Assembly: GCA_003136185.1 (NCBI GenBank)
Contig: PLDN01000170.1
Span: 3,218 to 35,877 of the forward strand
Length of the DNA stretch: 32,660 bases
DNA from: Acidimicrobiaceae bacterium
GTDB lineage: Bacteria > Actinomycetota > Acidimicrobiia > Acidimicrobiales > Bog-793
Reading direction: 5' to 3'
The position numbers and the translations under genes are program-made. Below the pieces are notes generated by a model. That model was not told the DNA's origin. It saw only the letters and a program-made list of their open reading frames with translations, and did no database searches. Positions 22,236 to 30,654 of the stretch are shown here, one piece after another; position 1 is the first letter of the stretch, and every line of letters begins with the position of its first letter.

Positions 22236-24961
22236 GCAAAGTAGCCACTGCCCGGGCTCGGTCGATCCTTCGCGGCGTTGAAACGCCGGGGTCGTGGCAG
22301 GAGATAGAGGAACTCGCCCATCAGGTCGCTCCGTCTGACCGGGCAGTAGCGGCACAGCTGCTCTTACTTGCCTGCCGGCGCGCGATGGCCAGCGGCGAGA
22401 ACATCGAGGCCACGGGTCTGGCTGGTGCCGCCGCGTACATCGCCAGCACGTTCCATCCGTCTATCTGCCGCGAAGCGGGCGACGTTGTGCTCGTTGCCCT
22501 GGAGCGAGTCGTCGATCCCTCGGAGTACTTCCAGGGAGCCAACGAGTTGGCGGCTTGCTTCACGGCGACCGGGTTGACTGAAAATGGCGTCAGATTGGCC
22601 CGCGTCGCGGTGGCCCGAGCCGCTGCTCTACCACCCTCGGAGTCGAGCGCAGTCATCCATTCCCAGGCGTTGTCCAGCTTGGCCTCAGCACTCATCAGGG
22701 CTGAGCACTTCGCGGACGCCCTCACTGTCCTGGTTGACGCACGAGGAGCTGTGCCGGCAGACGCGTACGAGGTGATCGGCAACATTGAATTCAACGAGGG
22801 TCTCGCGCAGGCAGCCGTGAACCAGATCGGCAAAGCGCGTAGCGCCTACGCGCTATCGCGTTCTGCTTTCCATCTGGGAGCAGACGAAGTTGGTCAGGCT
22901 TATGTAGATCGTTCGGAAGCCGCCACGTTGGCTCGTTCCGGCAGGTACGGCGAGGCGCTGGAGCTGTACGAGCGAGCCCTGGAGACGTTCAGTAGGCGAC
23001 AACTGAGTCTTGAGATGGACCAGACGACCGCAGGCCTCTTGGCAACGCTCAGCAGCCTCGGCCAGCGGTGGACTGAAGAGGATCTTGAGCGGTACGAAAC
23101 ACTGGCGTTCAGCTTGCCCCCAGCAGAGTCTTTGGCGCTCGGCCTCAATGTTGCGAACATAGCGCACCGCCAGCAGGACGCCGCCAGGGCTGATCGCCTC
23201 TATCAGAGACTCGCTCAAAAGGCTCGGGAGCTACAGCGTCCCGTTGACCTCGCGCGCTGTGAGAGCGCGTACGCCGTGGCTCTTCGTGAAGTCGGCGACC
23301 TCGACGGCGCTTGGCGGGCGAATCGATCGGCCGCAGCGAGATTCGAGGATGCCGGGCTGCTTCGAGAATCAGCCAATACCGACAACAACGCCGCGTTGCT
23401 GCTCGCAGACCTCGCCCGACGGACGGCCGACGACGACCAGAGACGCGACATGCGGAACCAGGCTGCCGACCACGCGCTTCGTGCCATCGTCCGCCTCGAC
23501 GCTTTTCGGCACTCGCTTCCCGAAGCTGCAGATCGGCGGGCGCTCCAAGGCCAGGTCTATCCGCACATCTTCGCTGTGGCTATCGACGCGTGCGTGCGGG
23601 TCGAACGTTGGGACGAGGTTGCTTCGCTCGTTGAGAAGTCACGTATTCAGCCGGTGCTGACCGACGAGGGCGGTGGGTTCGTCGAACCGGCTCCGCTGGC
23701 AGCTCGACCGGGTATCAAGCCGGTGGGGGATTCGGGAACGCCAATCGTGCTGTCCGACCTGGCGGACGATGGCGGAAGGCGCCTGGGTGCCTGGCACGGT
23801 TGGTGGAGCGACGGGGCCCGCGTCGTGCAGTGCCGCTCCCAATCCGACCGTGTCGACGTAGACGTACGCGACCTCGAACAACGCACGCTCGACCTCTTTG
23901 CCGGGGCCCTTCCCGTCGTGCTGCCTCTGGATCTGGCAGCCGCCGGGGGCGACGAACAGAGGGCGCAGCTTTTGGCCACGTGGCGCGCCACGCGCGGACC
24001 ACTGCTCGACGACGCTGCCGCGGCGGAGGCGTTGGAATCGGTGCTACCTCGGTCGGTGCGAGCCCATGTTCGCAGCGACCCCACCATTGCCGAGTGCCTC
24101 GCGATGAGCGCTGACGAGCTGCTCTGGCGTCTCACTACGCAGCTGTTCGCCGCGCATTGGCTCGATGACTTGCGCGAGTCTGGCGAGTCACGTTCGCACA
24201 TGGTTGTTGCCCCGCCAGCGCTCCTCGGGAGGATTCCATGGGCGGCTCTGCCGCTCAGTGATCCTTCTGGCGGCACGCCGATCCAACTCGTAGAAGCTGC
24301 GGACGTCGTGGTGGGATTGCCCGCCACGCTCGCCGGCGGACTCCGAACACGGTCGCGGACGAGGTCCGCCTCGAAAACGGAAGGTCTGGTGATCGCCGAT
24401 CCGCTCGGTAATCTCGGCTTCGCGCGACGGCTTCAGCCGCGTGGCATGCAGACACTCGGCTACGGCGCACCAGCTCCGGCGACGAGAGCCGCGCTTGAGG
24501 CGGCGCTCAGACGAGGCCCCGCAATGCTGATAGTAAACGCTCACGTGGAGCCCGGCTCGGATGACAACCCAGCGTCGTCCGCGCTGCTACTCCGGGGCGC
24601 GGACAGCAGCGTGGATCGCATGCGAGTACTTGACTTTGCAGACCTGGAGATCCCGCCCCAGTGCCTGATCCTCGGATGCGACGGCGCAGGAGCAGCGACC
24701 GGCACAGAGTGGACCGGGCTTGCCACGGGTCTTGTCTGGGCGGGCGCCACGGAGGTGATCACGACGACCGCACCCGTCCTCGATGACTTGATCACCGCCA
24801 GGCTGGACGCGGCGCTCGTCGAGGAAGTGCGACGCCACGGTGGGACCGATGGCTTGCTCTCGTGGCAGCGTCGAATGGCGCGGCAGCGACGTGGCCAACC
24901 CGCGGACCCTCAGTACGCCCCGTACCGATGGGCTCAGATCGTTGCACTGCGATCCGGCTAG
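22232..24961 (+). CDS. TPR-repeat CHAT-domain protease
   Basis: Residues 1 to about 560 are helical with tetratricopeptide-like repeats (for example SGRYGEALELYERALETF near 233 and VGDLDGAWRANRSAAARF near 353). The C-terminal part, about 620-905, is a CHAT domain, a caspase-like cysteine protease. His771 in MLIVNAHVEPG and Cys816 in CLILGCDGAG form the expected catalytic pair. Such proteins act in conflict and cell-death systems, cutting a partner after a signal sensed by the repeats or by another component. The GTG start overlaps the preceding short frame's stop. A hairpin follows the gene, then a metalloprotease-like gene, an effector-associated-like gene and a SIR2 gene on the same strand. 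Confidence 0.88.
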   Translation: MSKVATARARSILRGVETPGSWQEIEELAHQVAPSDRAVAAQLLLLACRRAMASGENIEATGLAGAAAYIASTFHPSICREAGDVVLVALERVVDPSEYFQGANELAACFTATGLTENGVRLARVAVARAAALPPSESSAVIHSQALSSLASALIRAEHFADALTVLVDARGAVPADAYEVIGNIEFNEGLAQAAVNQIGKARSAYALSRSAFHLGADEVGQAYVDRSEAATLARSGRYGEALELYERALETFSRRQLSLEMDQTTAGLLATLSSLGQRWTEEDLERYETLAFSLPPAESLALGLNVANIAHRQQDAARADRLYQRLAQKARELQRPVDLARCESAYAVALREVGDLDGAWRANRSAAARFEDAGLLRESANTDNNAALLLADLARRTADDDQRRDMRNQAADHALRAIVRLDAFRHSLPEAADRRALQGQVYPHIFAVAIDACVRVERWDEVASLVEKSRIQPVLTDEGGGFVEPAPLAARPGIKPVGDSGTPIVLSDLADDGGRRLGAWHGWWSDGARVVQCRSQSDRVDVDVRDLEQRTLDLFAGALPVVLPLDLAAAGGDEQRAQLLATWRATRGPLLDDAAAAEALESVLPRSVRAHVRSDPTIAECLAMSADELLWRLTTQLFAAHWLDDLRESGESRSHMVVAPPALLGRIPWAALPLSDPSGGTPIQLVEAADVVVGLPATLAGGLRTRSRTRSASKTEGLVIADPLGNLGFARRLQPRGMQTLGYGAPAPATRAALEAALRRGPAMLIVNAHVEPGSDDNPASSALLLRGADSSVDRMRVLDFADLEIPPQCLILGCDGAGAATGTEWTGLATGLVWAGATEVITTTAPVLDDLITARLDAALVEEVRRHGGTDGLLSWQRRMARQRRGQPADPQYAPYRWAQIVALRSG

Positions 24962-24980
24962 CACACACATTCCGTCGTAG

Positions 24981-25003
24981 TCGGCCCCGTCCTGGTGGGC
25001 CGA
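24981..25003 (+). terminator. GC-rich hairpin after the CHAT gene
   Basis: TCGGCCC at 24981-24987, a nine-base loop and GGGCCGA at 24997-25003 make a perfect 7-bp stem, 20 bases past the stop. There is no T-run. It may end or attenuate the CHAT transcript, which would make the next gene depend on its own promoter. Confidence 0.45.
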
Positions 25004-25090
25004 GTCGCCCTGTAGGAGGTGACCAGGGCAGCGCTCTGTCCGCAGCCTTGGATGCGACGACCTGCCTGTGTCTTTGGTAATTAGAAGCCC

Positions 25091-25864
25091 GTGCCGTCCA
25101 TCGATGAGTTCTCCTTTCGCGAGGTGCGGGCCGGCGGGCTCGCCTTTCGGAATGCCGCGCGCGATGCTCTCGCTCGGATACTGGGCTGGGGCGGGGGTTC
25201 CGCGGAGTTTCGGGCCCTTCCGGAACTGGTCCACGCCGGCGACCTGCCTTCGCTGGCGAGCTTTCTTGGGCTGGAGTGGCGCGAAAACTGGCCGGAGCCC
25301 CTGCGCCACCAGCCTGCCGTGGTGTTCTACGACGATGACAGAGTGCCAGGATGTCACCCCCACTATTACTCCAACCTCGCCACCTTCAGCGAAGGTCTCG
25401 ATTTACTTCCGCTGCATGGACTGATGGTCTTTCCTGGAGACGACCCAAGATTGCTGCGCGAGCTTCTAATGGTTGCCGTGGGCAGTCTGGGCGTTGGGCT
25501 GTCGCGGTTCGCCAGCGTGTCGTTTCACGGTGAGTACAGACCTGAGACGGCCCGCTTGCTGTTGCGCAACGAATTCACAGATCTCAACGAAGAGATCTAC
25601 GTCTTAGCCCATGAAGTCGCCCACATTCTCGACGTCCCACCCGACCCCAGCCACAGCGCGACTGAAGAGGAGGTGTGCATGAGCGAACACATTGCGTACG
25701 AGGCCGCCGCCGTCGCTTGCGAGGCGTGGGGTTTGGATTTCGTCAGCTGGGCCGAGCAAGTGCGACCACACGACTACGTCGGCCGAGCGAAGCTGACTGC
25801 GGCCGAGCGAGCCTCCGCCCACCGGATCGCAGAACGACTGCTCGAAACTGTCGCAGGTCTCTAG
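25091..25864 (+). CDS. HExxH-motif putative zinc metalloprotease
   Basis: I do not recognise the family, but residues 174-178 read HEVAH within EEIYVLAHEVAHIL, a classic zincin active-site helix. A helix 20-30 residues on (MSEHIAYEAAAVACEAWG) offers Glu204 as third zinc ligand, as in gluzincins and ImmA-like proteases. The N-terminal 150 residues are unassigned. The GTG start has no good ribosome binding site; TAATTA stands seven bases before it and could be the -10 element of a leaderless transcript. Upstream in the same frame a strong AGGAGG precedes 21 open codons ending in TAG. Sitting between CHAT and effector-associated-like genes, it could activate, or be activated by, the CHAT protease. 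Confidence 0.7.
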   Translation: MPSIDEFSFREVRAGGLAFRNAARDALARILGWGGGSAEFRALPELVHAGDLPSLASFLGLEWRENWPEPLRHQPAVVFYDDDRVPGCHPHYYSNLATFSEGLDLLPLHGLMVFPGDDPRLLRELLMVAVGSLGVGLSRFASVSFHGEYRPETARLLLRNEFTDLNEEIYVLAHEVAHILDVPPDPSHSATEEEVCMSEHIAYEAAAVACEAWGLDFVSWAEQVRPHDYVGRAKLTAAERASAHRIAERLLETVAGL

Positions 25865-25917
25865 CGGTCCGATACGCAGCAGCATTGCGTCTGCCGCGCG
25901 TTTGCCATACTTGGCTT

Positions 25918-26328
25918 GTGGAGACGGACGCTTCGCCGGGAGAGGAAGAAGAACCCTTAGGCATCCTCGTCGCCGTGCCCGAGGATGGTGTCGACGAGCT
26001 GGTCAGCGCTGGCCTCGTGAAGGTCATTCCAACCATCCGCGGAGCTGTACTCGATGCCGTGGTTACCGTGGGCTCCGACGCCGCCGTTCTCGTCACTCTT
26101 CTGCAAGCGCCCCAGACGATCCGGGAATTCGCTGGTTGGGTGGTCGCACGATGCCACCGGAGAAAGACAACGCTGGTGATCACGGCACGGCGAGGTGAAC
26201 AGCACCTGGAACTTCGAGTCGACGGCGATATTCCCGTCGAGGCGGTTACCCGGTTCCTCGTTGACGCCGTCGGCCAAATTTCGACCGACATTCCGGATAG
26301 TCAGCCACAGACGCCGGACTCCTCCTAA
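25918..26328 (+). CDS. Small protein resembling effector-associated constant component 1 (EACC1)
   Basis: This encodes 136 residues. An acidic start is followed by a compact alpha/beta domain: GAVLDAVVTVGSDAAVLVTLLQ, a helix FAGWVVARCHRR, then strands LVITARRG and HLELRVDGD, and a final helix VEAVTRFLVDAVG. The order and the glycine-rich helix resemble the effector-associated constant components described in actinobacterial conflict systems with peptidase, CHAT or caspase effectors. This is pattern recognition, not a profile hit. CATACT lies six bases before the GTG and no ribosome binding site is seen, so it may be translated leaderless. The location between a HExxH protein and a SIR2 protein fits a role as adaptor. 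Confidence 0.55.
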   Translation: METDASPGEEEEPLGILVAVPEDGVDELVSAGLVKVIPTIRGAVLDAVVTVGSDAAVLVTLLQAPQTIREFAGWVVARCHRRKTTLVITARRGEQHLELRVDGDIPVEAVTRFLVDAVGQISTDIPDSQPQTPDSS

Positions 26329-26501
26329 GGGTTCCGTGACAAACGCACTGATGACCAGCCAGGCGGTCGTCTGGTACTCCCTCAATGAAATGCACGAGAA
26401 CAGCACGCTAGCCATCGGTCGCCGAGCGGATCCTGCCAAGGCGACAGCTCGTCGTCTTATGACGACTTTGCTCGTTCCATCAACAGCTTACGATTGGTCG
26501 G

Positions 26502-27587
26502 GTGGCTACCTTCGACTGGGACGCATGCGACTGGTCCGAGGCTGGCAGGACCGTCGTCCTGGTGGGCGCCGGGGGCTCCGCGGACCTTGGTCTTCCCGTA
26601 GCCGATGAGCTTCACAACCAACTTGTTGAGCGGTTGCCTCCGTTATACGCGAACCTTGCTCGGCTCGTCTTCGCCGACGGGGCACCGGTTGACGTCGAGC
26701 GACTGTTTCGAGTTATCCAGTTCCTCCACGCGTTGGAGACAAAGGAGCGACCCCTCGATCAGCGTCTCTCCCACGATGGCCTCGACATCGCCTTGCTTGT
26801 CGCAGGCTGGGAGCAAAGTGTCGGGGAGTACCTGGCCGCCCAGCGCAACTCCGTGCAGGGGTCCGCGACGGGGCGCCTCATCGACTCACTGTGGGACGCG
26901 CTCTTCGAGATTCTCTGGCTCAATGCCGGCCAGCCCCCGGACATTGGTTATCTCAGATGGCTCCTCAAATCGATGCAAGGCGGAACCATCGTTACCCTCA
27001 ACTATGACAACGGTCTGGAGGTCGCTGCGATCCAACCAGCAGCGCAGCCGGTCGACGCCGACCCGTATCCCAGACCCGCAACAGCAGTTCCGGGCTTTCC
27101 TGATCCGGCCCACCGCGTGCGGATTATCAAACTGCACGGTTCTCTGAACTGGAGTACCGACCCGGTAACGGGCACCACGACCGTTCTTTCGGACAACGAC
27201 CTCCGGAACAGACGATGGGCAAGCCAGATCACTCCAAGCCGCCCTGCACCGGGGATCATCTTCGGCGCGGGAAACAAGCTCCGGCCAGACGGGCCTTACC
27301 TCGACATGTACGTTGAGTTCAAGAAGGCGCTCGCGACGGCGGATCGATTCGTCGTGATCGGCTATGGCTGGGGCGACGCGCACGTAAACGAACTGATTCG
27401 CCGATGGCTACAGCATCGCGGGGTGGCTCGAGAGTTCCGTGTAGCTCGCGTCGACGGGCCAGAACTCCCGAGTCTTCCGCGCAGCTGGGTGACAGGGAAC
27501 GATTCGGTAGACGTGAGCGTCTTCCGGGGCCGCGCAATAGACACGATCGTCGAAGTGACCCGACCAAGCCCGACCCTGCAGCGATGA
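26502..27587 (+). CDS. SIR2-family domain protein
   Basis: A SIR2-like NAD-binding fold spans most of the protein: VVLVGAGGSADLGLP (18-32), TLNYDNGLE with Asn167 (165-173), IKLHGSLNW with His212 (209-217), and VVIGYGWGDAHVNELI (284-299). This subgroup is common in anti-phage systems, where it hydrolyses NAD+ to stop infected cells; catalysis here is inferred from the retained Asn and His. No separate sensor domain is obvious, so recognition may come from a partner. The GTG lacks a ribosome binding site but has TACGAT seven bases upstream, as expected for a leaderless promoter. It ends the plus-strand series and converges on a small minus-strand gene 21 bases away. Confidence 0.82.
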   Translation: MATFDWDACDWSEAGRTVVLVGAGGSADLGLPVADELHNQLVERLPPLYANLARLVFADGAPVDVERLFRVIQFLHALETKERPLDQRLSHDGLDIALLVAGWEQSVGEYLAAQRNSVQGSATGRLIDSLWDALFEILWLNAGQPPDIGYLRWLLKSMQGGTIVTLNYDNGLEVAAIQPAAQPVDADPYPRPATAVPGFPDPAHRVRIIKLHGSLNWSTDPVTGTTTVLSDNDLRNRRWASQITPSRPAPGIIFGAGNKLRPDGPYLDMYVEFKKALATADRFVVIGYGWGDAHVNELIRRWLQHRGVAREFRVARVDGPELPSLPRSWVTGNDSVDVSVFRGRAIDTIVEVTRPSPTLQR

Positions 27588-27608
27588 GGCGGCTCGAATT
27601 CCGGGCCT

Positions 27609-28001
27609 TCACCAGTGTGCCTGCGGGCCGCTATACGGTATTGCCTGAGCGTGCACGACTGAATTTCCCAATCTGGCCTCAGACTGTCCGGCCCGTGGCG
27701 TTCGCAGCCATGCGATGATTGCGCGATCGTTCTGGGTCACAAGCACTCCGCCCACAAGGATCCGCGGATCAGCAACTGGTTGCGTCACGGTGCGTAGCGG
27801 CACCACCAACAAACCGATCTGCCGCGGATTCATGAGGACGGCTGCCGCCATCATTGGAAAGAGCTCCCCTGTGAACGCTTTCGTGTATGGCGCCGTCCCG
27901 AGCAGTTTGCCCGTACGGAACACATCCCGCTCCAGCTGCCGTTCCCTGTCTTTGTTCCGGCGTTTGCGCAGTTCACGAACTGGCAACTCAAGCTGATCCA
28001 T
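27609..28001 (-). CDS. Unknown 130-residue protein
   Basis: I do not recognise a family. The N-terminus is charged and probably helical (VRELRKRRNKDRERQLERDVFR). The rest alternates short hydrophobic strands (IGLLVVPLRTV, ILVGGVLVTQNDRAIIAWLR) in a way compatible with a small beta-rich domain such as a PH-like fold. GGAGGGG about six bases before the ATG is one of the best ribosome binding sites in the island and supports a real gene. It overlaps the end of a short upstream frame by 14 bases. It lies after the HNH gene on the same strand and converges with the SIR2 gene. Confidence 0.65.
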   Translation of the reverse strand: MDQLELPVRELRKRRNKDRERQLERDVFRTGKLLGTAPYTKAFTGELFPMMAAAVLMNPRQIGLLVVPLRTVTQPVADPRILVGGVLVTQNDRAIIAWLRTPRAGQSEARLGNSVVHAQAIPYSGPQAHW

Positions 28002-28119
28002 TCCTATCCCCTCCGTAGCTTCTGCGCTCGGCCTGCTTGATCGTGCCTGATGACTCTTTCAGCGGTGTCCGCACTCGCAGCAGATCATGTCCTACGTCGG
28101 CGAGGGCTCCAAACCTCAT
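27988..28119 (-). CDS. Possible 43-residue small protein or gene fragment
   Basis: From the ATG at 28119, with GAGG eight bases ahead, a short frame encodes MRFGALADVGHDLLRVRTPL, then KESSGTIKQAERRSYGG. The composition looks coding, and the frame stays open upstream with similar residues (HEERVDYRRRPRLP). Its stop lies inside the next gene, suggesting coupling. It could be the tail of a longer, truncated gene. No function can be given. Confidence 0.35.
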   Translation of the reverse strand: MRFGALADVGHDLLRVRTPLKESSGTIKQAERRSYGGDRNGSA

Positions 28120-28204
28120 TGGGAGCCTCGGACGACGTCGATAGTCAACGCGCTCTTCATGTTTCGCACTTGGGCAAGCTTCGCGATCCTGACCTGAGGG
28201 CTGT

Positions 28205-29179
28205 CTACGCCTCGTAACCATTCGGAAGCCCCCGTGCGAGGTCAATGAACTTGATCGGCTGTCGCTGCTTTTGTGCGACGAAGACGGGGGCCCACATGTT
28301 GGCCGGAACACCCGGCGCGAAGAGTCCGGTGGGAAGCACCCAGCCCATTAGCGACATCACGAAAGCGGTACTCGGGCCTTCGGCGTAGCGCGGCTCAACC
28401 CCGATAAGCAGGGTGGTTGCCGACCCTGTTACGTCGCTCGGATCGGCTTCGTACTTCGCCAGCAACGCTTGCGCCTTGTCCATCGTCTCGCTTGTATCGA
28501 AGCTCCTGGTTGCCGCCCCTTCGCCATCAGGGTCGGCTTGAGGAGGCCTTCTGACTGAAGTTGGCCACTCTCTCGGAGCATCCAGCACCTCACGCAGCCA
28601 GGTCGCCAGTGTCGTCTCTACGAAGGAGTCGCCCTGAAGGTAGGTGAGCACACAGAGGGCCGTCTTCGCGACGAGACGGCGAAGATCTGCCATGTGGACT
28701 GACACGAACACGTTCAGCCAATCGGGTTCCGAGTCCGGCGACCCAATCTGTTCGCTCAACACTTCAAGCGGCGGGCCGTACTTTTCATCGAGTCCAGCCC
28801 TAATCCGCGCCACTTCTTCAGGGCTGCCAAACACCTTGAAGGTCTTCCCACCGTCAGCGTCCGTGCTCACGACTTCGACGGAGGCGCGCGCCGTATGCTC
28901 CCCGGTCGCGAGGTCAACCATGAAGTCACCGAGTGGATGCGTGGCTTTGAGCAGTCCGTGCGGTAGTCCGGACCCTTGCAGGAACAGGGTGAACGGCGAC
29001 TCTGGCCCAAACAGTTTGCCTTCGACCCCGGAACCGATGCCACTATTGCAGTCCTTGCAAGCAACGATCGTGCCTTGACCACCGAAGGCATCGGGGAAGA
29101 TGTGATCTCGTGTCGCGCCACCCCCTTCGATGGGAGGCCGCGCACAGTGCGGACACAGGATGTTGTTTGTCACGACCAT
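28205..29179 (-). CDS. HNH endonuclease family protein
   Basis: The N-terminal 50 residues are a zinc-bound HNH module: Cys9-x2-Cys12, RDHIFP at 24-29 giving the catalytic His26, and Cys41-x2-Cys44-Asn45 (CKDCN). The remaining 270 residues have no recognised domain. They include VFVSVHMADLRRLVAKTALCVLTYLQG and a C-terminal strand-rich part. HNH enzymes with long unassigned tails are common in restriction and other anti-phage systems, and the tail may receive a signal. It starts 52 bases after the nucleotide cyclase gene on the same strand, so the cyclase product is a possible activator. No classical cyclic-nucleotide-binding motif is visible. Confidence 0.82.
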   Translation of the reverse strand: MVVTNNILCPHCARPPIEGGGATRDHIFPDAFGGQGTIVACKDCNSGIGSGVEGKLFGPESPFTLFLQGSGLPHGLLKATHPLGDFMVDLATGEHTARASVEVVSTDADGGKTFKVFGSPEEVARIRAGLDEKYGPPLEVLSEQIGSPDSEPDWLNVFVSVHMADLRRLVAKTALCVLTYLQGDSFVETTLATWLREVLDAPREWPTSVRRPPQADPDGEGAATRSFDTSETMDKAQALLAKYEADPSDVTGSATTLLIGVEPRYAEGPSTAFVMSLMGWVLPTGLFAPGVPANMWAPVFVAQKQRQPIKFIDLARGLPNGYEA

Positions 29180-29231
29180 CGAGCATCAATCTCCGATGAC
29201 CCATTCAGGTCGATACATCTCGTGGGAGGCG

Positions 29232-30290
29232 TCATCGCTTCTTCGCACGCACGAAGGGCCTGAAGGTGATGTAGTTCTTGGTTCTGATGCCGAGGAACCA
29301 AGACTCATTCTTGTCCGGCACGCTGGCAGTCAGTCGCTTGATCTCGTCGAACGAGATCACCACGACCGTACCCTGGGGGTGACGTTCCAGTCTCCCGCGC
29401 GTTTCATACCAGCGGTGCTTTTTTGAGACCTTGCCCGCGCTGTCAACGAATGGGTACTCGATCCAGACTCGCCCCACTTCGTCGGACTGCGGCGGGCGGG
29501 GTAGGTAGAACGCATGACCGGAAGTGGAGCGGACCTCCTCCACCGACATCATGTGGGACTCACCCCAATCGTCGTCCTCTTCGGTCGGCACCCTGTCCGC
29601 TGGCCGAATCTTCACTTGCGCCGTCACTTGGATCGGAATGGGGACGCGCTCTGCTATTCCACGTATGCACACTTCGTCGTCACTTAGCACCAACGCGAGC
29701 TCGTCGTCGATGAGGTCGGCTGCGTGGGTATCTGCGAACACGACCCCGAGCGGCCTGGCCTTGTCCATGGCTCTTGCCGCCAGGTTCAGACAACGACCGG
29801 TGTAGTCGAGAATCGCACCATCCTTCGCTATCAGGCACGTTGCGGGACCCCGAGCGACTCCGATCCCCAGCGCCGTGGGCAAGTCTCGTATCGTCACCAT
29901 CACGTCATCGGCTGCGATGCTGTTGAACTCGTAGACGAGCTTGATCGCGCGCTTTAGAACAGAAGCGAGGGTGCTACGCAGGGCCTGTTCACTGTCGGGA
30001 TGCTCATAAACGACGAGAAGCCCGTCGCCGGTGAGCTTGAAGAATGTGGCGTCATGGAAATAGCGATCAAGTATCCCGGTCACCGCAGCTCTGAGGTACT
30101 TAGCGATTGCAAGGGACTCGTTCCGTTCGGAGAAGCTGGAGAATCCTCGGATATCCGCAAAGAGGGCGACTACCTCGCAGCTCCGTCCACCCGCCGAGCG
30201 AAGTGAGCTCCTTAGCTGTCCATGGAGATGCGACAGGGAGTCCTGCAGGCCTGTTGTCGCCGGATCGGCTGGCTCGTCGGTCTCGCCCAT
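29232..30290 (-). CDS. Class III nucleotide cyclase with unknown C-terminal domain
   Basis: Residues about 38-210 form a class III adenylate/guanylate cyclase domain: VALFADIRGFSSFSE with metal ligand Asp46, FFKLTGDGLLVVYE with Lys85 and metal ligand Asp89, and LDYTGRCLNLAARAM with Asp162, Asn169 and Arg173. Asp162 to Asn169 to Arg173 keeps the family's seven- and four-residue spacing. Lys plus Asp at the base-contact positions is the adenine-type pair, so cAMP is the default expectation. Residues 220-352 (WIEYPFVDSAGKVSKKHRWYETRG and beyond) are unrecognised. No membrane segment is present, so it is cytosolic. It starts three bases after the XRE regulator gene and precedes an HNH nuclease gene, so a signalling role in defence is plausible. 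Confidence 0.85.
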   Translation of the reverse strand: MGETDEPADPATTGLQDSLSHLHGQLRSSLRSAGGRSCEVVALFADIRGFSSFSERNESLAIAKYLRAAVTGILDRYFHDATFFKLTGDGLLVVYEHPDSEQALRSTLASVLKRAIKLVYEFNSIAADDVMVTIRDLPTALGIGVARGPATCLIAKDGAILDYTGRCLNLAARAMDKARPLGVVFADTHAADLIDDELALVLSDDEVCIRGIAERVPIPIQVTAQVKIRPADRVPTEEDDDWGESHMMSVEEVRSTSGHAFYLPRPPQSDEVGRVWIEYPFVDSAGKVSKKHRWYETRGRLERHPQGTVVVISFDEIKRLTASVPDKNESWFLGIRTKNYITFRPFVRAKKR

Positions 30291-30293
30291 CGC

Positions 30294-30647
30294 CTAAGCG
30301 CTCCCAGAGGCGACATCGAGAGCCCAACAAATCCGCGCGGCGGTATCAAGGCTCGGGGCTCGCTCACCTCGCTCGATCATCGCCAAGCCAGTAACCGAGA
30401 GGTTCGCAATCTGCGACAGCTGCTGCTGCGTTAGCCCCGCAGCTTCACGGGCACGGCGAAGCTTGTCGGAAAAACTCTCCTTGAAGTGCCTGGACATCCC
30501 CTGTAGCCACTTCTGGGTAGCACGGTCGGGATCCATCCGGCCGGCTGTTGGCGACGGCGTGATGGCCGCTGCCTGCTGATCGTACTGGTCGGCTCGGTAG
30601 AGACTGAGCCATAGCTTCTGTCCTGGGGTGTCGCGTGTCCCGGCCAC
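30294..30647 (-). CDS. XRE-family helix-turn-helix regulator
   Basis: The C-terminal 60 residues are a Cro/C1-type HTH (DKLRRAREAAGLTQQQLSQIANLSVTGLAMIERGERAPSLDTAARICWALDV). The GTG at 30647 is chosen because TATAGT lies seven bases upstream on this strand with no ribosome binding site, typical of leaderless actinobacterial transcripts. ATG 30536 would give an 80-residue form and the frame is open to 30800. An inverted repeat covers the -10 region, consistent with autoregulation. It heads the minus-strand series XRE, cyclase, HNH, with three bases between its stop and the cyclase start. Confidence 0.8.
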   Translation of the reverse strand: MAGTRDTPGQKLWLSLYRADQYDQQAAAITPSPTAGRMDPDRATQKWLQGMSRHFKESFSDKLRRAREAAGLTQQQLSQIANLSVTGLAMIERGERAPSLDTAARICWALDVASGSA

Positions 30648-30654
30648 AGGGGTG

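Noticed and set aside
24587-25363. Minus-strand frame of 258 codons across the CHAT 3' end and metalloprotease 5' end.
   Set aside because: It overlaps two well-supported genes, lacks motifs, and has shadow-like composition.
29232-30290. Assignment of the cyclase as a Pycsar pyrimidine cyclase.
   Set aside because: The base-contact pair Lys85/Asp162 is the adenine type and no TIR or membrane effector with a cyclic-nucleotide-binding domain adjoins it. The TIR-like gene is 28 kb away.
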